Part shown: piece after piece, positions 1 through 6,850 of the stretch
How positions within the stretch are numbered: position 1 is the first letter of the stretch
How the letters are laid out: each line of letters opens with the position of its first letter
Source: Sulfitobacter sp043557345
GTDB taxonomy: Bacteria > Pseudomonadota > Alphaproteobacteria > Rhodobacterales > Rhodobacteraceae
Assembly (NCBI RefSeq): GCF_043557345.1
Contig: NZ_JBIFFV010000004.1
Location: forward strand, 124,001 to 188,000
Length of the DNA: 64,000 nt
Direction: 5' to 3'
Notes under the pieces: model-generated
What the model was told of the DNA's origin: nothing
Seen by the model: only the letters and a program-made list of their open reading frames with translations
The model's database searches: none
Made by a program: the position numbers and the translations under genes

Positions 1-2
1 CC

Positions 3-428
3 GCATCTGATGGCGGCAGCACCTCAATGGGGTCATTGATTACCGCGTCTGGTGGGTATGGCGGAAACCAAATCACACCCACACCAGCAGGTGCGGTAAA
101 GAAAGGCATCTCCAAAAGTGCCTTCGACATGCTGGCAGTTTACTTCCCGCATTCAGGATATGGTGGAGCAGGGGACGCGGTAGAAGACGTAAGGCGTGGA
201 GGGGCGACAACTTACGGAGGCGGCGGCGGTGGGGGTGCTAATTCTAGTTATTCGTCTGACACTCCGGGTGGGGTGTCTAAATTCGCAGGGAATGGCGGTT
301 CTGGCTCTTATACTTCCGGTGTTAAAGGGGGCGATGGACAAACCCCCGGCGGTGGCGGTGGTGGGTCAATCAATAACGGCGGCGGCGGCGATGGTGCGCC
401 CGGACGTGTCCGGGTCTGGTCTTGGTAA
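3..428 (+). CDS. Glycine-rich phage tail protein, C-terminal part
   Basis: The frame is open from the left edge of the window, so this is the end of a longer gene and the internal ATG at 27 is not taken as the start. The product is dominated by poly-glycine runs in the last ~90 residues and ends in an RVRVWSW-like tail, an arrangement common in glycine-rich tips of phage tail fibres and appendages. It lies immediately before a tail-accessory gene (440-952), whose strong ribosome site overlaps its stop codon. Host-receptor contact is the likely role, but this is inferred from composition and position only. Confidence 0.65.
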   Translation, partial: ASDGGSTSMGSLITASGGYGGNQITPTPAGAVKKGISKSAFDMLAVYFPHSGYGGAGDAVEDVRRGGATTYGGGGGGGANSSYSSDTPGGVSKFAGNGGSGSYTSGVKGGDGQTPGGGGGGSINNGGGGDGAPGRVRVWSW

Positions 429-439
429 AGGAGGCAGCT

Positions 440-952
440 ATGAAATACGCAATCATTGAAAATGGCAAAGTCGCCAATGTCGCATTAGCTGATGAACCCC
501 TCGCTGGCAACTGGGTCGCAAGCGAAGTTGCACAAATCGGCTGGCTCTATGACGGTGAAACCTTCACGCGTCCGCCTGCTCCTGCGGCAACTGACGCGGA
601 CGTAAACGCCGAGCGCACCAGACGCCTAGAGGTAGGTAGTGCGTTCACAGTTGCCGGGGTTGCAGACCCGATCCCGCTACAAGGTCGTGAGTTTGACCGC
701 ACGGTATATCTGGCGCTACTAACGAGGGCGCAGGGTTACAAAGCGGCGGGGGTCACTGACCCGGTGCTGAACATCCGCGCCGCTGACGATGTGACGCACA
801 ACTTGACGCCGGATCAGATGATTAGCCTTGTTACGCAGTCGATGAACTGGTTTGAGGCTGTCATGGCGGTTAGCTGGGCGATGAAAGACGGCACGGGCGA
901 CTTCCCCGAAGGCATCCCGGCTGACTATGCCGACGATACGCATTGGCCCTAA
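440..952 (+). CDS. Phage tail-associated protein, DUF4376-like
   Basis: A 170-residue protein. The start at 440 is chosen because AAAGGAGG stands just upstream; a TTG at 422 would lengthen it by six residues and swallow the ribosome site. The N-terminal ~40 residues (KYAIIENGKVANVALAD) resemble the small beta domain at the front of tail-fibre assembly proteins. The middle has an NAERTRRLE segment, and the C-terminal half is helical, as in DUF4376 proteins found beside tail fibres. The next gene starts directly after the stop. A tail-fibre accessory role is inferred from family resemblance and neighbourhood. Confidence 0.6.
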   Translation: MKYAIIENGKVANVALADEPLAGNWVASEVAQIGWLYDGETFTRPPAPAATDADVNAERTRRLEVGSAFTVAGVADPIPLQGREFDRTVYLALLTRAQGYKAAGVTDPVLNIRAADDVTHNLTPDQMISLVTQSMNWFEAVMAVSWAMKDGTGDFPEGIPADYADDTHWP

Positions 953-1300
953 ATGAGCGCCTACACTGCCGCCCGCTACCCGTGGGCGCGGCACGGCGCG
1001 GGGTACATCACCACCGCGCCGATAGCTTGGGAGGTGGGGCGCAAGGGGTCTGACCTGTGGCTTACCGTCCCCACAAGTTTCCCCTTCGACGTATCAATCC
1101 CACGGCTGCTGCGGTGGGTGTTCAACCCCCACGATACGCGGTTCCTCAAAGCGGCGGCGCTGCATGACTACGCGCTTGCCGATGGCTGGGACCGCGTAAG
1201 TGCTGCGGCTGCATTCTGCGATGCCCTAAAGGCCGATGACGTGGGCAAGGCACAGCGCTTAGCAATGACATTGGCGGTGATCCTATGGCGGTTTTCCTGA
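953..1300 (+). CDS. DUF1353 phage protein
   Basis: A 115-residue protein beginning at the ATG that directly follows the previous stop. The VPTSFPFDVSIPRLLRW segment and the later AAALHDYAL stretch match the conserved blocks of DUF1353 proteins, small proteins of unknown function found near phage tail genes. The C-terminus (RLAMTLAVILWRF) is hydrophobic and could be membrane associated. It overlaps the next gene by 16 bp, which suggests one transcript. The function is unknown. Confidence 0.65.
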   Translation: MSAYTAARYPWARHGAGYITTAPIAWEVGRKGSDLWLTVPTSFPFDVSIPRLLRWVFNPHDTRFLKAAALHDYALADGWDRVSAAAAFCDALKADDVGKAQRLAMTLAVILWRFS

Positions 1301-1491
1301 CCCTCTGCGAGCGGGTGTCTTCGCGCATCTGCCGCTTGCTGACAGGCCAGCCCATGACGCTCTGCGCTTATGCGTGGTGGCGGAAGGACAAGCGGGCTTG
1401 GCGTCGGATTGGCCGCGTTCTCGACTGGCTATTCGCGTGGGCTGAGCCGCAACACACGCGCCGAAGCTATGAGCGGCGCTTTCCTAAATAA
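1285..1491 (+). CDS. Small basic tryptophan-rich phage protein, unknown
   Basis: A 68-residue, arginine- and tryptophan-rich protein. It starts inside the end of the DUF1353 gene in another frame, so it is probably translationally coupled. Its composition (CAYAWWRKDKRAWRRIGRV) suggests a nucleic-acid or membrane-surface binding protein, but I recognise no family. It ends 10 bp before the broken endolysin start at 1502 and so lies just before the lysis region. Confidence 0.5.
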   Translation: MAVFLTLCERVSSRICRLLTGQPMTLCAYAWWRKDKRAWRRIGRVLDWLFAWAEPQHTRRSYERRFPK

Positions 1492-1501
1492 CAGGTGACA
1501 T

Positions 1502-1624
1502 ATGAAGCAGAACGCTGACCATGCGATCCGCCGTATTCTCAAGCATGAGGGCGGGTTACTCCCCCGCCAACTCCGCCGCCGCATCGACAGGGTCCATCCC
1601 CTTGACCTTAACCCGGTAGTGTAA
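1502..1624 (+). pseudogene. Endolysin N-terminal fossil, cut by HNH gene
   Basis: An AGGTGACAT ribosome site precedes an ATG that encodes 18 residues ending RRILKHEGG. This matches the start of the intact endolysin at 2221 (ARILRHEGG) at the protein level, although the DNA differs in most codons. After the HEGG motif, which carries the catalytic glutamate in GH108 muramidases, the frame runs through the antisense of the HNH gene for 22 residues and stops at 1622. It is read as the beginning of a former endolysin separated from its body by the HNH insertion. A short translated peptide is still possible. Confidence 0.7.
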
Positions 1625-2185
1625 GCGCTTGTAAGGGACACCTGTCATAGCCGCAAAGTCCTTCAATATCATCGGCCCGGAATCTGTCTTAACCCAAACG
1701 TTGTCCGTTCTGTTTCTTGCTTGCGTTGATGCATTTGCCCACTGGCAGTTGCCGGGCTCATAGTTCCCATTCACATCAATACGATCCAAGGTCATGCGCG
1801 GCGGGCATTCCCCCATGTATGACAGGAACGCTTCGAAACTATCGCGCCAAAGAGCGCACATCGAAATACCGCGAGCCCCGTAATTCTTGAATTTGGGGTC
1901 GTTTGGGTCATGGCATCTGGCTTTTGCGTGTTGCCATGACTTCCACTCTCTTGACGACTTGCGCCCCCTTCTGTGGCCGTGGGTTGTGGATCGTTCTGCC
2001 GTAACCTCGCGTCGAAGGCACCCGCAGCTTCGGGTGTACCCAATCTTTACGCGCTCTATAGGCGCTTCCTTCTCCGCTCCACAGTCGCACTTGAACAACC
2101 ACAGTGTGCGGCGCCCCGTGCTGGGCAATCGCTTTACTGCGATTAATCGCCCGTATCGGTTTCCAGTCTCATCAATAAGTCTCAT
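1556..2185 (-). CDS. HNH homing endonuclease, zinc-finger type
   Basis: A 209-residue protein with a CDCG...SCGC cysteine cluster (residues ~33-57, likely a zinc site) followed by the HNH core LDRIDVNGNYEPGNCQWA in the middle and a C-terminal DNA-binding tail. This is the architecture of free-standing phage HNH endonucleases that spread by cutting intron- or element-free alleles. It is antisense to the surrounding phage genes. Its stop codon uses bases that follow the endolysin codons for HEGG, so the insertion lies at a conserved catalytic site. A complete endolysin starts 36 bp beyond its start codon. Confidence 0.88.
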   Translation of the reverse strand: MRLIDETGNRYGRLIAVKRLPSTGRRTLWLFKCDCGAEKEAPIERVKIGYTRSCGCLRREVTAERSTTHGHRRGRKSSREWKSWQHAKARCHDPNDPKFKNYGARGISMCALWRDSFEAFLSYMGECPPRMTLDRIDVNGNYEPGNCQWANASTQARNRTDNVWVKTDSGPMILKDFAAMTGVPYKRLHYRVKVKGMDPVDAAAELAGE

Positions 2186-2220
2186 GCAAAACCCCTGTTT
2201 GTCGCAAGGAGAAATCTAAC

Positions 2221-2826
2221 ATGGCATCGAATCGGGCGGAAGTGTCTATTGCGCGAATTTTGCGCCACGAAGGCGGGTTCGTAAATCACCCCAAGGACCC
2301 CGGAAAAGCCACGAATAAGGGCATCACAATCGCCACATATCGCCGCTATATCAAAGCTAGTGGCACAGTTGCCGACCTCAAGGCGCTGACCACTGAGCAG
2401 GCTGTGAAGGTGTACCGCTACCAATACTGGAACGCGGTGCGCGGTGATGATCTGCCTGCGGGGCTAGACTATGCCGTGGCTGACTTCGCTGTGAATAGCG
2501 GGCCATCACGGGCAATCAAGTACCTGCAAAACGTGCTAAGCGTCAAAGCCGATGGCGTCATGGGTCCGGTGACAATTGCCGCCGCTCAGAAGGCGCGGCC
2601 CATCATTGCGATTAACCTGCTTTGCGATGATCGGCTAGCCTTTCTCAAGCGCCTGCGGACGTGGGGAACATTCGGCAGGGGGTGGCAGCGCCGCGTTGAC
2701 GAGGTGCGGCGCGATGCTGTGGCTGATGCCTCCGCTGCCCCGGTTGAAAGCACGCCCGCCAAGCCCGCTCAGCAACACTGGCTGTCCGCGCTGATCGCCG
2801 CAATCCTCGGAGTATTCCGCAAATGA
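2221..2826 (+). CDS. Phage endolysin, GH108 N-acetylmuramidase
   Basis: A 201-residue lysin that would cleave peptidoglycan at the end of the lytic cycle. The N-terminal ~90 residues form the GH108 domain with the catalytic glutamate in RHEGGF, followed by the GKATNKGIT block. A peptidoglycan-binding segment follows (VKADGVMGPVTIAAAQ, ~residues 115-135). The C-terminal ~18 residues are hydrophobic (WLSALIAAILGVF) and may touch the membrane. The start is supported by AAGGAGAAATCTAAC upstream. It overlaps the next gene in an ATGA. A fossil of a second, divergent endolysin start lies upstream at 1502. Confidence 0.9.
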   Translation: MASNRAEVSIARILRHEGGFVNHPKDPGKATNKGITIATYRRYIKASGTVADLKALTTEQAVKVYRYQYWNAVRGDDLPAGLDYAVADFAVNSGPSRAIKYLQNVLSVKADGVMGPVTIAAAQKARPIIAINLLCDDRLAFLKRLRTWGTFGRGWQRRVDEVRRDAVADASAAPVESTPAKPAQQHWLSALIAAILGVFRK

Positions 2827-3020
2827 AACTTGTCTCAGATGCCCGTAATTGGTGGCGGTGGAACTCAACCCACGTTGCCGCCATCATCGCCGTGGCCCCG
2901 GTCGCATGGGCGCAGATGCCGCCTGAGTTGAAAGCGCAGGTGCCGGAATGGGCCATGCCGTATATCGCGGGCTTCATGTTCCTTGCGTTCCTTGTGGCGC
3001 GGTTACGGGATCAAAGGTGA
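2823..3020 (+). CDS. Small two-helix membrane protein, holin-like (DUF7940 type)
   Basis: A 65-residue protein with two hydrophobic segments (about residues 16-30 and 46-59) separated by a short polar loop, and a basic C-terminus. The size, the ATGA overlap with the endolysin and the topology fit a phage holin or holin-like protein that lets the lysin act. It resembles the DUF7940 family of small phage proteins from memory. The next gene starts in its stop codon (TGATG), so the two are probably coupled. Confidence 0.7.
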   Translation: MKLVSDARNWWRWNSTHVAAIIAVAPVAWAQMPPELKAQVPEWAMPYIAGFMFLAFLVARLRDQR

Positions 3021-3376
3021 TGTGGTTCCTCAAGTGGCTGACGGGCGGGGTTCTCGACCGCGCCATGTCGTCGGTTGACCGCTACATCGCCGCGCAGACA
3101 GACCGCGATGCCATTAAAGCCGAGATCATCAAAACCCACATGCAGACGCGGGCCGATTGGCTGCGGGCAGGGGGCTTCTGGACGCTGTTGCTGTTCGCGG
3201 TGCCTACGGCCCTGCATTACATCGCAGTGGTGCTCTACAGCCTCTTGTGGTGCGCCGGGTGCGCTTTCCCCCAGACGTGGACTATCGCGGCTCTACCGGG
3301 TGCTATGGCTGAGTGGCAGGGCTATATCATCCTCGCCAGCATAGGTGGGCTTGCACTGCTAGGGGTGCGGCGCTGA
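3020..3376 (+). CDS. Membrane protein of lysis cluster, possible 3-TM holin
   Basis: A 118-residue protein. The ATG at 3020 is chosen because it overlaps the preceding stop codon; an upstream in-frame start would read through the whole holin-like gene. An amphipathic N-terminus (WFLKWLTGGVLDR) and a charged helix precede two or three hydrophobic segments (about residues 53-70 and 96-114). This resembles the three-helix holins of gene-transfer-agent type, though I cannot confirm the family. Its stop overlaps the next start, so it belongs to a tightly coupled lysis operon. Confidence 0.6.
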   Translation: MWFLKWLTGGVLDRAMSSVDRYIAAQTDRDAIKAEIIKTHMQTRADWLRAGGFWTLLLFAVPTALHYIAVVLYSLLWCAGCAFPQTWTIAALPGAMAEWQGYIILASIGGLALLGVRR

Positions 3377-3585
3377 TGGACGGGCTTATCTCAGAATTAG
3401 CGCAGTTCGGCCCCTTCGGCATTCTGCTGGGCCTGTCGATCCTCGCCAACGTGGCGCAGTACCGACAAAACCAATCTATGCACAAGGAAAACCGCGAAAA
3501 CGATAGAGCAACACTCAAGCAAGTTTTCGACGCAATGGCACTGTTACGGACCGCGACCGAGTTGCTCCAAAAGGGGGGGCGATGA
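3376..3585 (+). CDS. Single-TM plus coiled-coil phage protein, spanin-like
   Basis: A 69-residue protein with one N-terminal membrane helix (around residues 10-27, FGPFGILLGLSILANVAQY) followed by a charged, heptad-like stretch. It starts at the ATG overlapping the previous stop (TGATG). The topology matches inner-membrane spanin subunits of the Rz type, but no partner lipoprotein is obvious, so a role in the last step of lysis is only a suggestion. An alternative is a holin modulator. Confidence 0.5.
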   Translation: MDGLISELAQFGPFGILLGLSILANVAQYRQNQSMHKENRENDRATLKQVFDAMALLRTATELLQKGGR

Positions 3586-3586
3586 G

Positions 3587-3748
3587 ATGCGAGTCCGAGA
3601 ATGGTTCAAGACCCGCGCAGAGCGTGAGCAAGACGAAACGCGCGACAATCTCAAGGCTGTACGGAAAGCCATGCAGGAGGAAATGATCGCCCTGCAAAAC
3701 GCCCTCTCACACTCTATTGAAAAGGGGCAATCCAATGCTGCCGATTAA
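3587..3748 (+). CDS. Short charged coiled-coil phage protein
   Basis: A 53-residue ORF with its ATG one base after the preceding stop, starting MRVREWFKTR and ending at a TAA at 3746. It is almost entirely helical and charged, with a heptad pattern between residues 12 and 45, and has no membrane segment. Its 3' end overlaps the start of the next gene in another frame, which supports it being translated as part of the chain. It could be the soluble partner of the adjacent single-TM protein. No family is recognised. Confidence 0.5.
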   Translation: MRVREWFKTRAEREQDETRDNLKAVRKAMQEEMIALQNALSHSIEKGQSNAAD

Positions 3749-4127
3749 CGTATTTTCCGCCTCTCTCGTGGCCGCTGGCTTCTTTCTGGTGCTGCGGGCC
3801 TTCTTCCCCATGTTCCGCAGCCATATCGGCCCGTTTGGGCGGTACCTGATGCGCGGGGCGATGGGGGTTGCTGTCGTGTCCCTCGCGCGTTCGGGCTATT
3901 GGGATTTTCTGCAATACCTGCTGGGCGACGGATGGCCGGAGGTCCGCGCGTATCTCGGCGGGCAGGCTGCCTCTGCGGCATTCAACCTCGCCATGCTGTT
4001 TCCTATCTCCGACTTCCTCAAAGCCCGCTGGCATCTCATTCCTGAGAACGAGCGGCATCAATGGCACTGGTGGGCGTCTTGGGCGCATCCAAACACCCGG
4101 TGCATCCTCTATCGCGGCAAGCGATAA
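3735..4127 (+). CDS. Phage membrane protein, unknown
   Basis: A 130-residue protein. The ATG at 3735 is preferred over an upstream TTG because AAAAGGGG lies about 8 bases before it. It has hydrophobic segments near residues 6-25 and 42-55, and a weaker one around 85-95, then a tryptophan-rich C-terminus (WHWWASWAHP). It overlaps the preceding 53-codon gene. It may be a further lysis or superinfection-exclusion membrane protein, but no family is recognised. Confidence 0.6.
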   Translation: MLPINVFSASLVAAGFFLVLRAFFPMFRSHIGPFGRYLMRGAMGVAVVSLARSGYWDFLQYLLGDGWPEVRAYLGGQAASAAFNLAMLFPISDFLKARWHLIPENERHQWHWWASWAHPNTRCILYRGKR

Positions 4128-4150
4128 CCTCCTCTCAAAAGGAAACTGCC

Positions 4151-4405
4151 ATGCACTGGTTTGTACTGGTGGCGTTATTCACAACGCCAGCGGACCTGTC
4201 TCCGCACGTTATCGACGGCTATGAGCCGCGAACCTTCGCCACCCTAGCCGAGTGCGAAAAGACCCGCGCAGGCATGACCAAGTTTCTCAATGAGAGGGTG
4301 ACTGACCCCCGCATGAAATACAACGTGTTCTGTGTCCGCGTATCGGTGGACGGGTATCTTGAAGGCGTTGCCAACCTGCGCCGCATGACGGGTGAGGCTT
4401 CCTGA
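4151..4405 (+). CDS. Small exported phage protein, unknown
   Basis: An 84-residue protein. The ATG at 4151 follows AAAGGAAACTGCC. The first ~12 residues (MHWFVLVALFTT) are hydrophobic and look like a short signal or anchor. The rest is a compact domain with two cysteines, TLAECEKTRAGM and NVFCVRVS, which could form a disulfide in the periplasm. It ends one base before the GTG of the metallophosphoesterase gene. The function is unknown. Confidence 0.55.
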   Translation: MHWFVLVALFTTPADLSPHVIDGYEPRTFATLAECEKTRAGMTKFLNERVTDPRMKYNVFCVRVSVDGYLEGVANLRRMTGEAS

Positions 4406-5554
4406 GTGCCTACGCCGCCCCTCACAGACGCGCAATGCCTTGAAGCGATCCAAGCCAAGGCAGAGCATCACAACAGCAACATGCAGGCAGCAGCAGCGCT
4501 TGGCGTGAATATCAACACATTCCGGCATCGCGTGATGATCGGAAAGGCGAGGGGGTTGGACCTCTCCAAAGGCGTCCGCAACGCCATCCAGAACGCAGCT
4601 ATTACCCCCGGCGAGGCGCAGGGTGGGTGGATCGTCAATGTGGACCCTGAGACGGGTTCGCGCATATCCACCCGGTGGAAGATGCCAGAGCAAGACGCGC
4701 AGAGCCTCATAGCGGGGCTACAGGATGCCTTTGCGGGTGTTCCAGCGGCTACCCCTGCCAATCCCCCCGCAAACGTCATGGAAGACCTATGTTCGCTCTA
4801 TCCGCTCATGGACGTGCATTTTGGTATGCAGGCATGGGGCAGGGAGACAGGCGAAACCAATTACGACATGAAGACGGCGGCGGGCGATATGTCCTACGCC
4901 TTCGACAAGCTGGACGCGCTAACCCCCCCCAGCAAGCAAGCGGTGCTTGTCATAGGTGGCGATTTTTTTCATGCAGATGATAACCGCGCCGAAACCCCGC
5001 AGAGCAAGCACAAGCTGGACGTGGACGGGCGGCACTGGAAGGTGCTGAATGATGGGGTGGCGTTGCTTGCCAAGGTCATTGACCGCCTAAGCGAAAAACA
5101 CTCTGACGTGCTGGTGCGGGTGCTGCGCGGCAACCACGACGAACACGCGCACCTTGTCCTGACCTTCGCCCTTGCGGAGCGGTATCGGGATTGCAACCGC
5201 GTGACCGTTGAGAAAGAGCCGCGCGACCTATTCATGATGCAATGGGGCAAGTGTCTGATTGCGGGCCACCATGGCGACAAGGCAAAACCGGATCGGCTGG
5301 CGATGTATCTTAGCGACGTTTGCCCGTTCTGGTCCGACACACGGCATCGCTACCTGTATACGGGGCATGTCCACCACGACGCGTCAAAGGATATTGGGCC
5401 TCTGAAATGGGAGAGCCTTAGAGCATTTTGCCCGCCCGATAGTTACGCCGCCTCTATGGGGTACGGTGGACGAAGAGCCATCCAATCCATTACTTTCCAC
5501 AAGGTTGATGGGGTAGTCCTGCGCGCGATTGATCCTATTGATCGGGGAAGTTGA
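4406..5554 (+). CDS. Phage HTH-metallophosphoesterase
   Basis: A 382-residue protein starting at a GTG that abuts the previous stop. Residues ~1-50 form a helix-turn-helix (AAAALGVNINTFRHRV). From about residue 130 on, the full calcineurin-like metallophosphoesterase set is present: DVHFG, GGDFFHADD, RGNHDEH, GHHGD and GHVHHD. Proteins with this layout occur in many phages and are often labelled as oxidoreductase or phosphoesterase. The substrate, perhaps DNA or a nucleotide, is unknown. The last 20 bp overlap the end of the antisense HNH gene, so its natural C-terminus may have been altered. Confidence 0.8.
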   Translation: MPTPPLTDAQCLEAIQAKAEHHNSNMQAAAALGVNINTFRHRVMIGKARGLDLSKGVRNAIQNAAITPGEAQGGWIVNVDPETGSRISTRWKMPEQDAQSLIAGLQDAFAGVPAATPANPPANVMEDLCSLYPLMDVHFGMQAWGRETGETNYDMKTAAGDMSYAFDKLDALTPPSKQAVLVIGGDFFHADDNRAETPQSKHKLDVDGRHWKVLNDGVALLAKVIDRLSEKHSDVLVRVLRGNHDEHAHLVLTFALAERYRDCNRVTVEKEPRDLFMMQWGKCLIAGHHGDKAKPDRLAMYLSDVCPFWSDTRHRYLYTGHVHHDASKDIGPLKWESLRAFCPPDSYAASMGYGGRRAIQSITFHKVDGVVLRAIDPIDRGS

Positions 5555-6104
5555 GTCGGGAAAATTCACCATGAAACTTCCTGGCCGCTCTGTCGTATGC
5601 AGCCGCCGCGTCCTCTTCATTCTCGAAAACACCTAGATAAGTTGAACGATTATAGACGGAAATACTTGCCTTCCATTTCTTGGCAGCCTTGTGCCAACAA
5701 ACGCCAAGATACTTTGACCGGCCTACGGTGCGTCGGTTGCACCCGTTCTGTCGCTTAGTAGCCAACCGAAGATTATCAATCGCATTGTTGGCGGGGTTCA
5801 TGTCCACGTGGTCTATTATCCCATCAGGCCAAGACCCGTAATAAATGGCCCAAGCCACCCTATGCGCTAGAAGCCCTTTCCCTCGAATATTGCCGCGCTT
5901 ATGCCCGCTGGCATTGGCGCAGGTAAAAGCCTCTTTGCCCGCATACTTGGCGTTCCAATTCTTCTGGGTATGGTCAGCCTTGCGACCGGTCGTATCCCCG
6001 AAGTGGGCAGCCCCTAGCGTTCGCCAGAAAAGCTTTCCGGTTTCCGGCTCATATCGCAGAAGCTGTCGCAGGATTGTCGGGCAGGGTGGCTTTTTCTGGG
6101 TCAT
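5535..6104 (-). CDS. HNH endonuclease with AP2 DNA-binding domain
   Basis: A 189-residue protein. The central HNH nuclease motif is IIDHVDMNPANNAIDNLR, with the preceding HRVAWAIY block. The C-terminal ~60 residues form an AP2/ERF-like domain (SKYLGVCWHKAAKKWKASI, then YLGVFENEEDAAAAYDRAA). This is the classic HNH-AP2 homing endonuclease design of phages. The start at 6104 is supported by GGAGAGGCCC upstream. Its end overlaps the 3' end of the phosphoesterase gene by 20 bp, so it probably arrived as a mobile insertion there. Confidence 0.9.
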   Translation of the reverse strand: MTQKKPPCPTILRQLLRYEPETGKLFWRTLGAAHFGDTTGRKADHTQKNWNAKYAGKEAFTCANASGHKRGNIRGKGLLAHRVAWAIYYGSWPDGIIDHVDMNPANNAIDNLRLATKRQNGCNRRTVGRSKYLGVCWHKAAKKWKASISVYNRSTYLGVFENEEDAAAAYDRAARKFHGEFSRLNFPDQ

Positions 6105-6129
6105 GGGCCTCTCCGATTGAGCGTCATTA

Positions 6130-6173
6130 GGCTGTTATTGCCCGTTACAGGGGGATAGGGCTGTTAATCGCCC
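6130..6173. repeat. Imperfect direct repeat pair upstream of HNH gene
   Basis: GGCTGTTATTGCCC at 6130 and GGCTGTTAATCGCCC at 6159 differ by one substitution and one inserted base and lie 29 bp apart, between the stop of the 6164-6418 gene and the start of the HNH gene. They could be binding sites, or a short duplication left by insertion of the HNH gene. Confidence 0.4.
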
Positions 6174-6418
6174 TCCCCAAGCGCGGCGCGGTGGTCCTCA
6201 AGGCCATGAACTTGCGCCTCGTGTTCATACCCGTATTCCTCCAGCCGCTCGGTCATTGTGGCCATCCCGTGCATGTGAAAGCGGGCGTCGGCCAGTTCGA
6301 GCGCCTTCTTTAGCGCGTCTATGCGAGCATCCTTTGCATCCATAGCAGCGTTATAATGCGCCATGCTGACGGTTTCATCTGTCGCTACTTTTATCGGTAA
6401 TGCGTTTGCATTGGTCAT
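6164..6418 (-). CDS. Small phage protein, coiled coil, unknown
   Basis: An 84-residue protein with a heptad-rich helix (DAKDARIDALKKALELADARF) in the middle and an acidic, histidine-containing C-terminus. Its ATG at 6418 has AGGAGCCACCC in front, nearly the same ribosome site as that of the next gene upstream. It overlaps that gene's stop by 4 bp. It is a typical early-region small phage gene without a recognised family. Confidence 0.6.
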   Translation of the reverse strand: MTNANALPIKVATDETVSMAHYNAAMDAKDARIDALKKALELADARFHMHGMATMTERLEEYGYEHEAQVHGLEDHRAALGEGD

Positions 6419-6660
6419 GGGTGGCTCCTTAGCTTGGCGAGGGTGGCGCGGGCGAGATGCCTTACAGGGCTGCTTTCTAAAAAGTTGTGGTACTCGAACT
6501 TCTTGTCGATTTCCTCCAGCGCCTTCACCGCATCATCCAGCAGATCGGCGCGGACGTATGGAACTCCCCCATCATCCACGGTGCAGAATGTTCCTGCATC
6601 AAAGTCATCTGACCCAGCCTCGGCTGCAGCCCATATCCGTTCCGGTGCTGTCTCAGTCAT
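6415..6660 (-). CDS. Small phage protein, unknown
   Basis: An 81-residue protein starting MTETAPERIW. This start is chosen over an ATG 21 bases upstream because GGAGCCACCC stands directly before it. The APERIWA opening followed by a tyrosine- and aspartate-rich block (GVPYVRADLLDDAV) is common among short phage and prophage proteins of unknown function. It overlaps the neighbouring genes on both sides, giving a compact polycistronic unit. Confidence 0.65.
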   Translation of the reverse strand: MTETAPERIWAAAEAGSDDFDAGTFCTVDDGGVPYVRADLLDDAVKALEEIDKKFEYHNFLESSPVRHLARATLAKLRSHP

Positions 6661-6820
6661 GGGTGGCTCCATCGTCATCAATCAACAAAGTGTATGCGTC
6701 CAGTAATGGCTGGTGAAGGGCTGCAACAGCTTCCATCTGCATCAGTAGAAAGCGGCGGCGGTTCTCCCGACTGGTGATGCCATATGATTGCGCCAACACG
6801 TCTTTGACCTTCGGTATCAT
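6653..6820 (-). CDS. 55-residue phage ORF, unknown
   Basis: An ATG at 6820 preceded by AAGGAGAGAGAC opens a 55-codon frame. It begins MIPKVKDVLAQSYGITSREN and ends in an 8-bp overlap (ATGACTGA) with the next gene. The middle is a predicted helix rich in methionine, leucine and glutamine. The strong ribosome site and the start/stop overlap support it as a real gene of the leftward early operon. Confidence 0.6.
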   Translation of the reverse strand: MIPKVKDVLAQSYGITSRENRRRFLLMQMEAVAALHQPLLDAYTLLIDDDGATHD

Positions 6821-6850
6821 GTCTCTCTCCTTCTGCGCTAGGGGGTGGGG

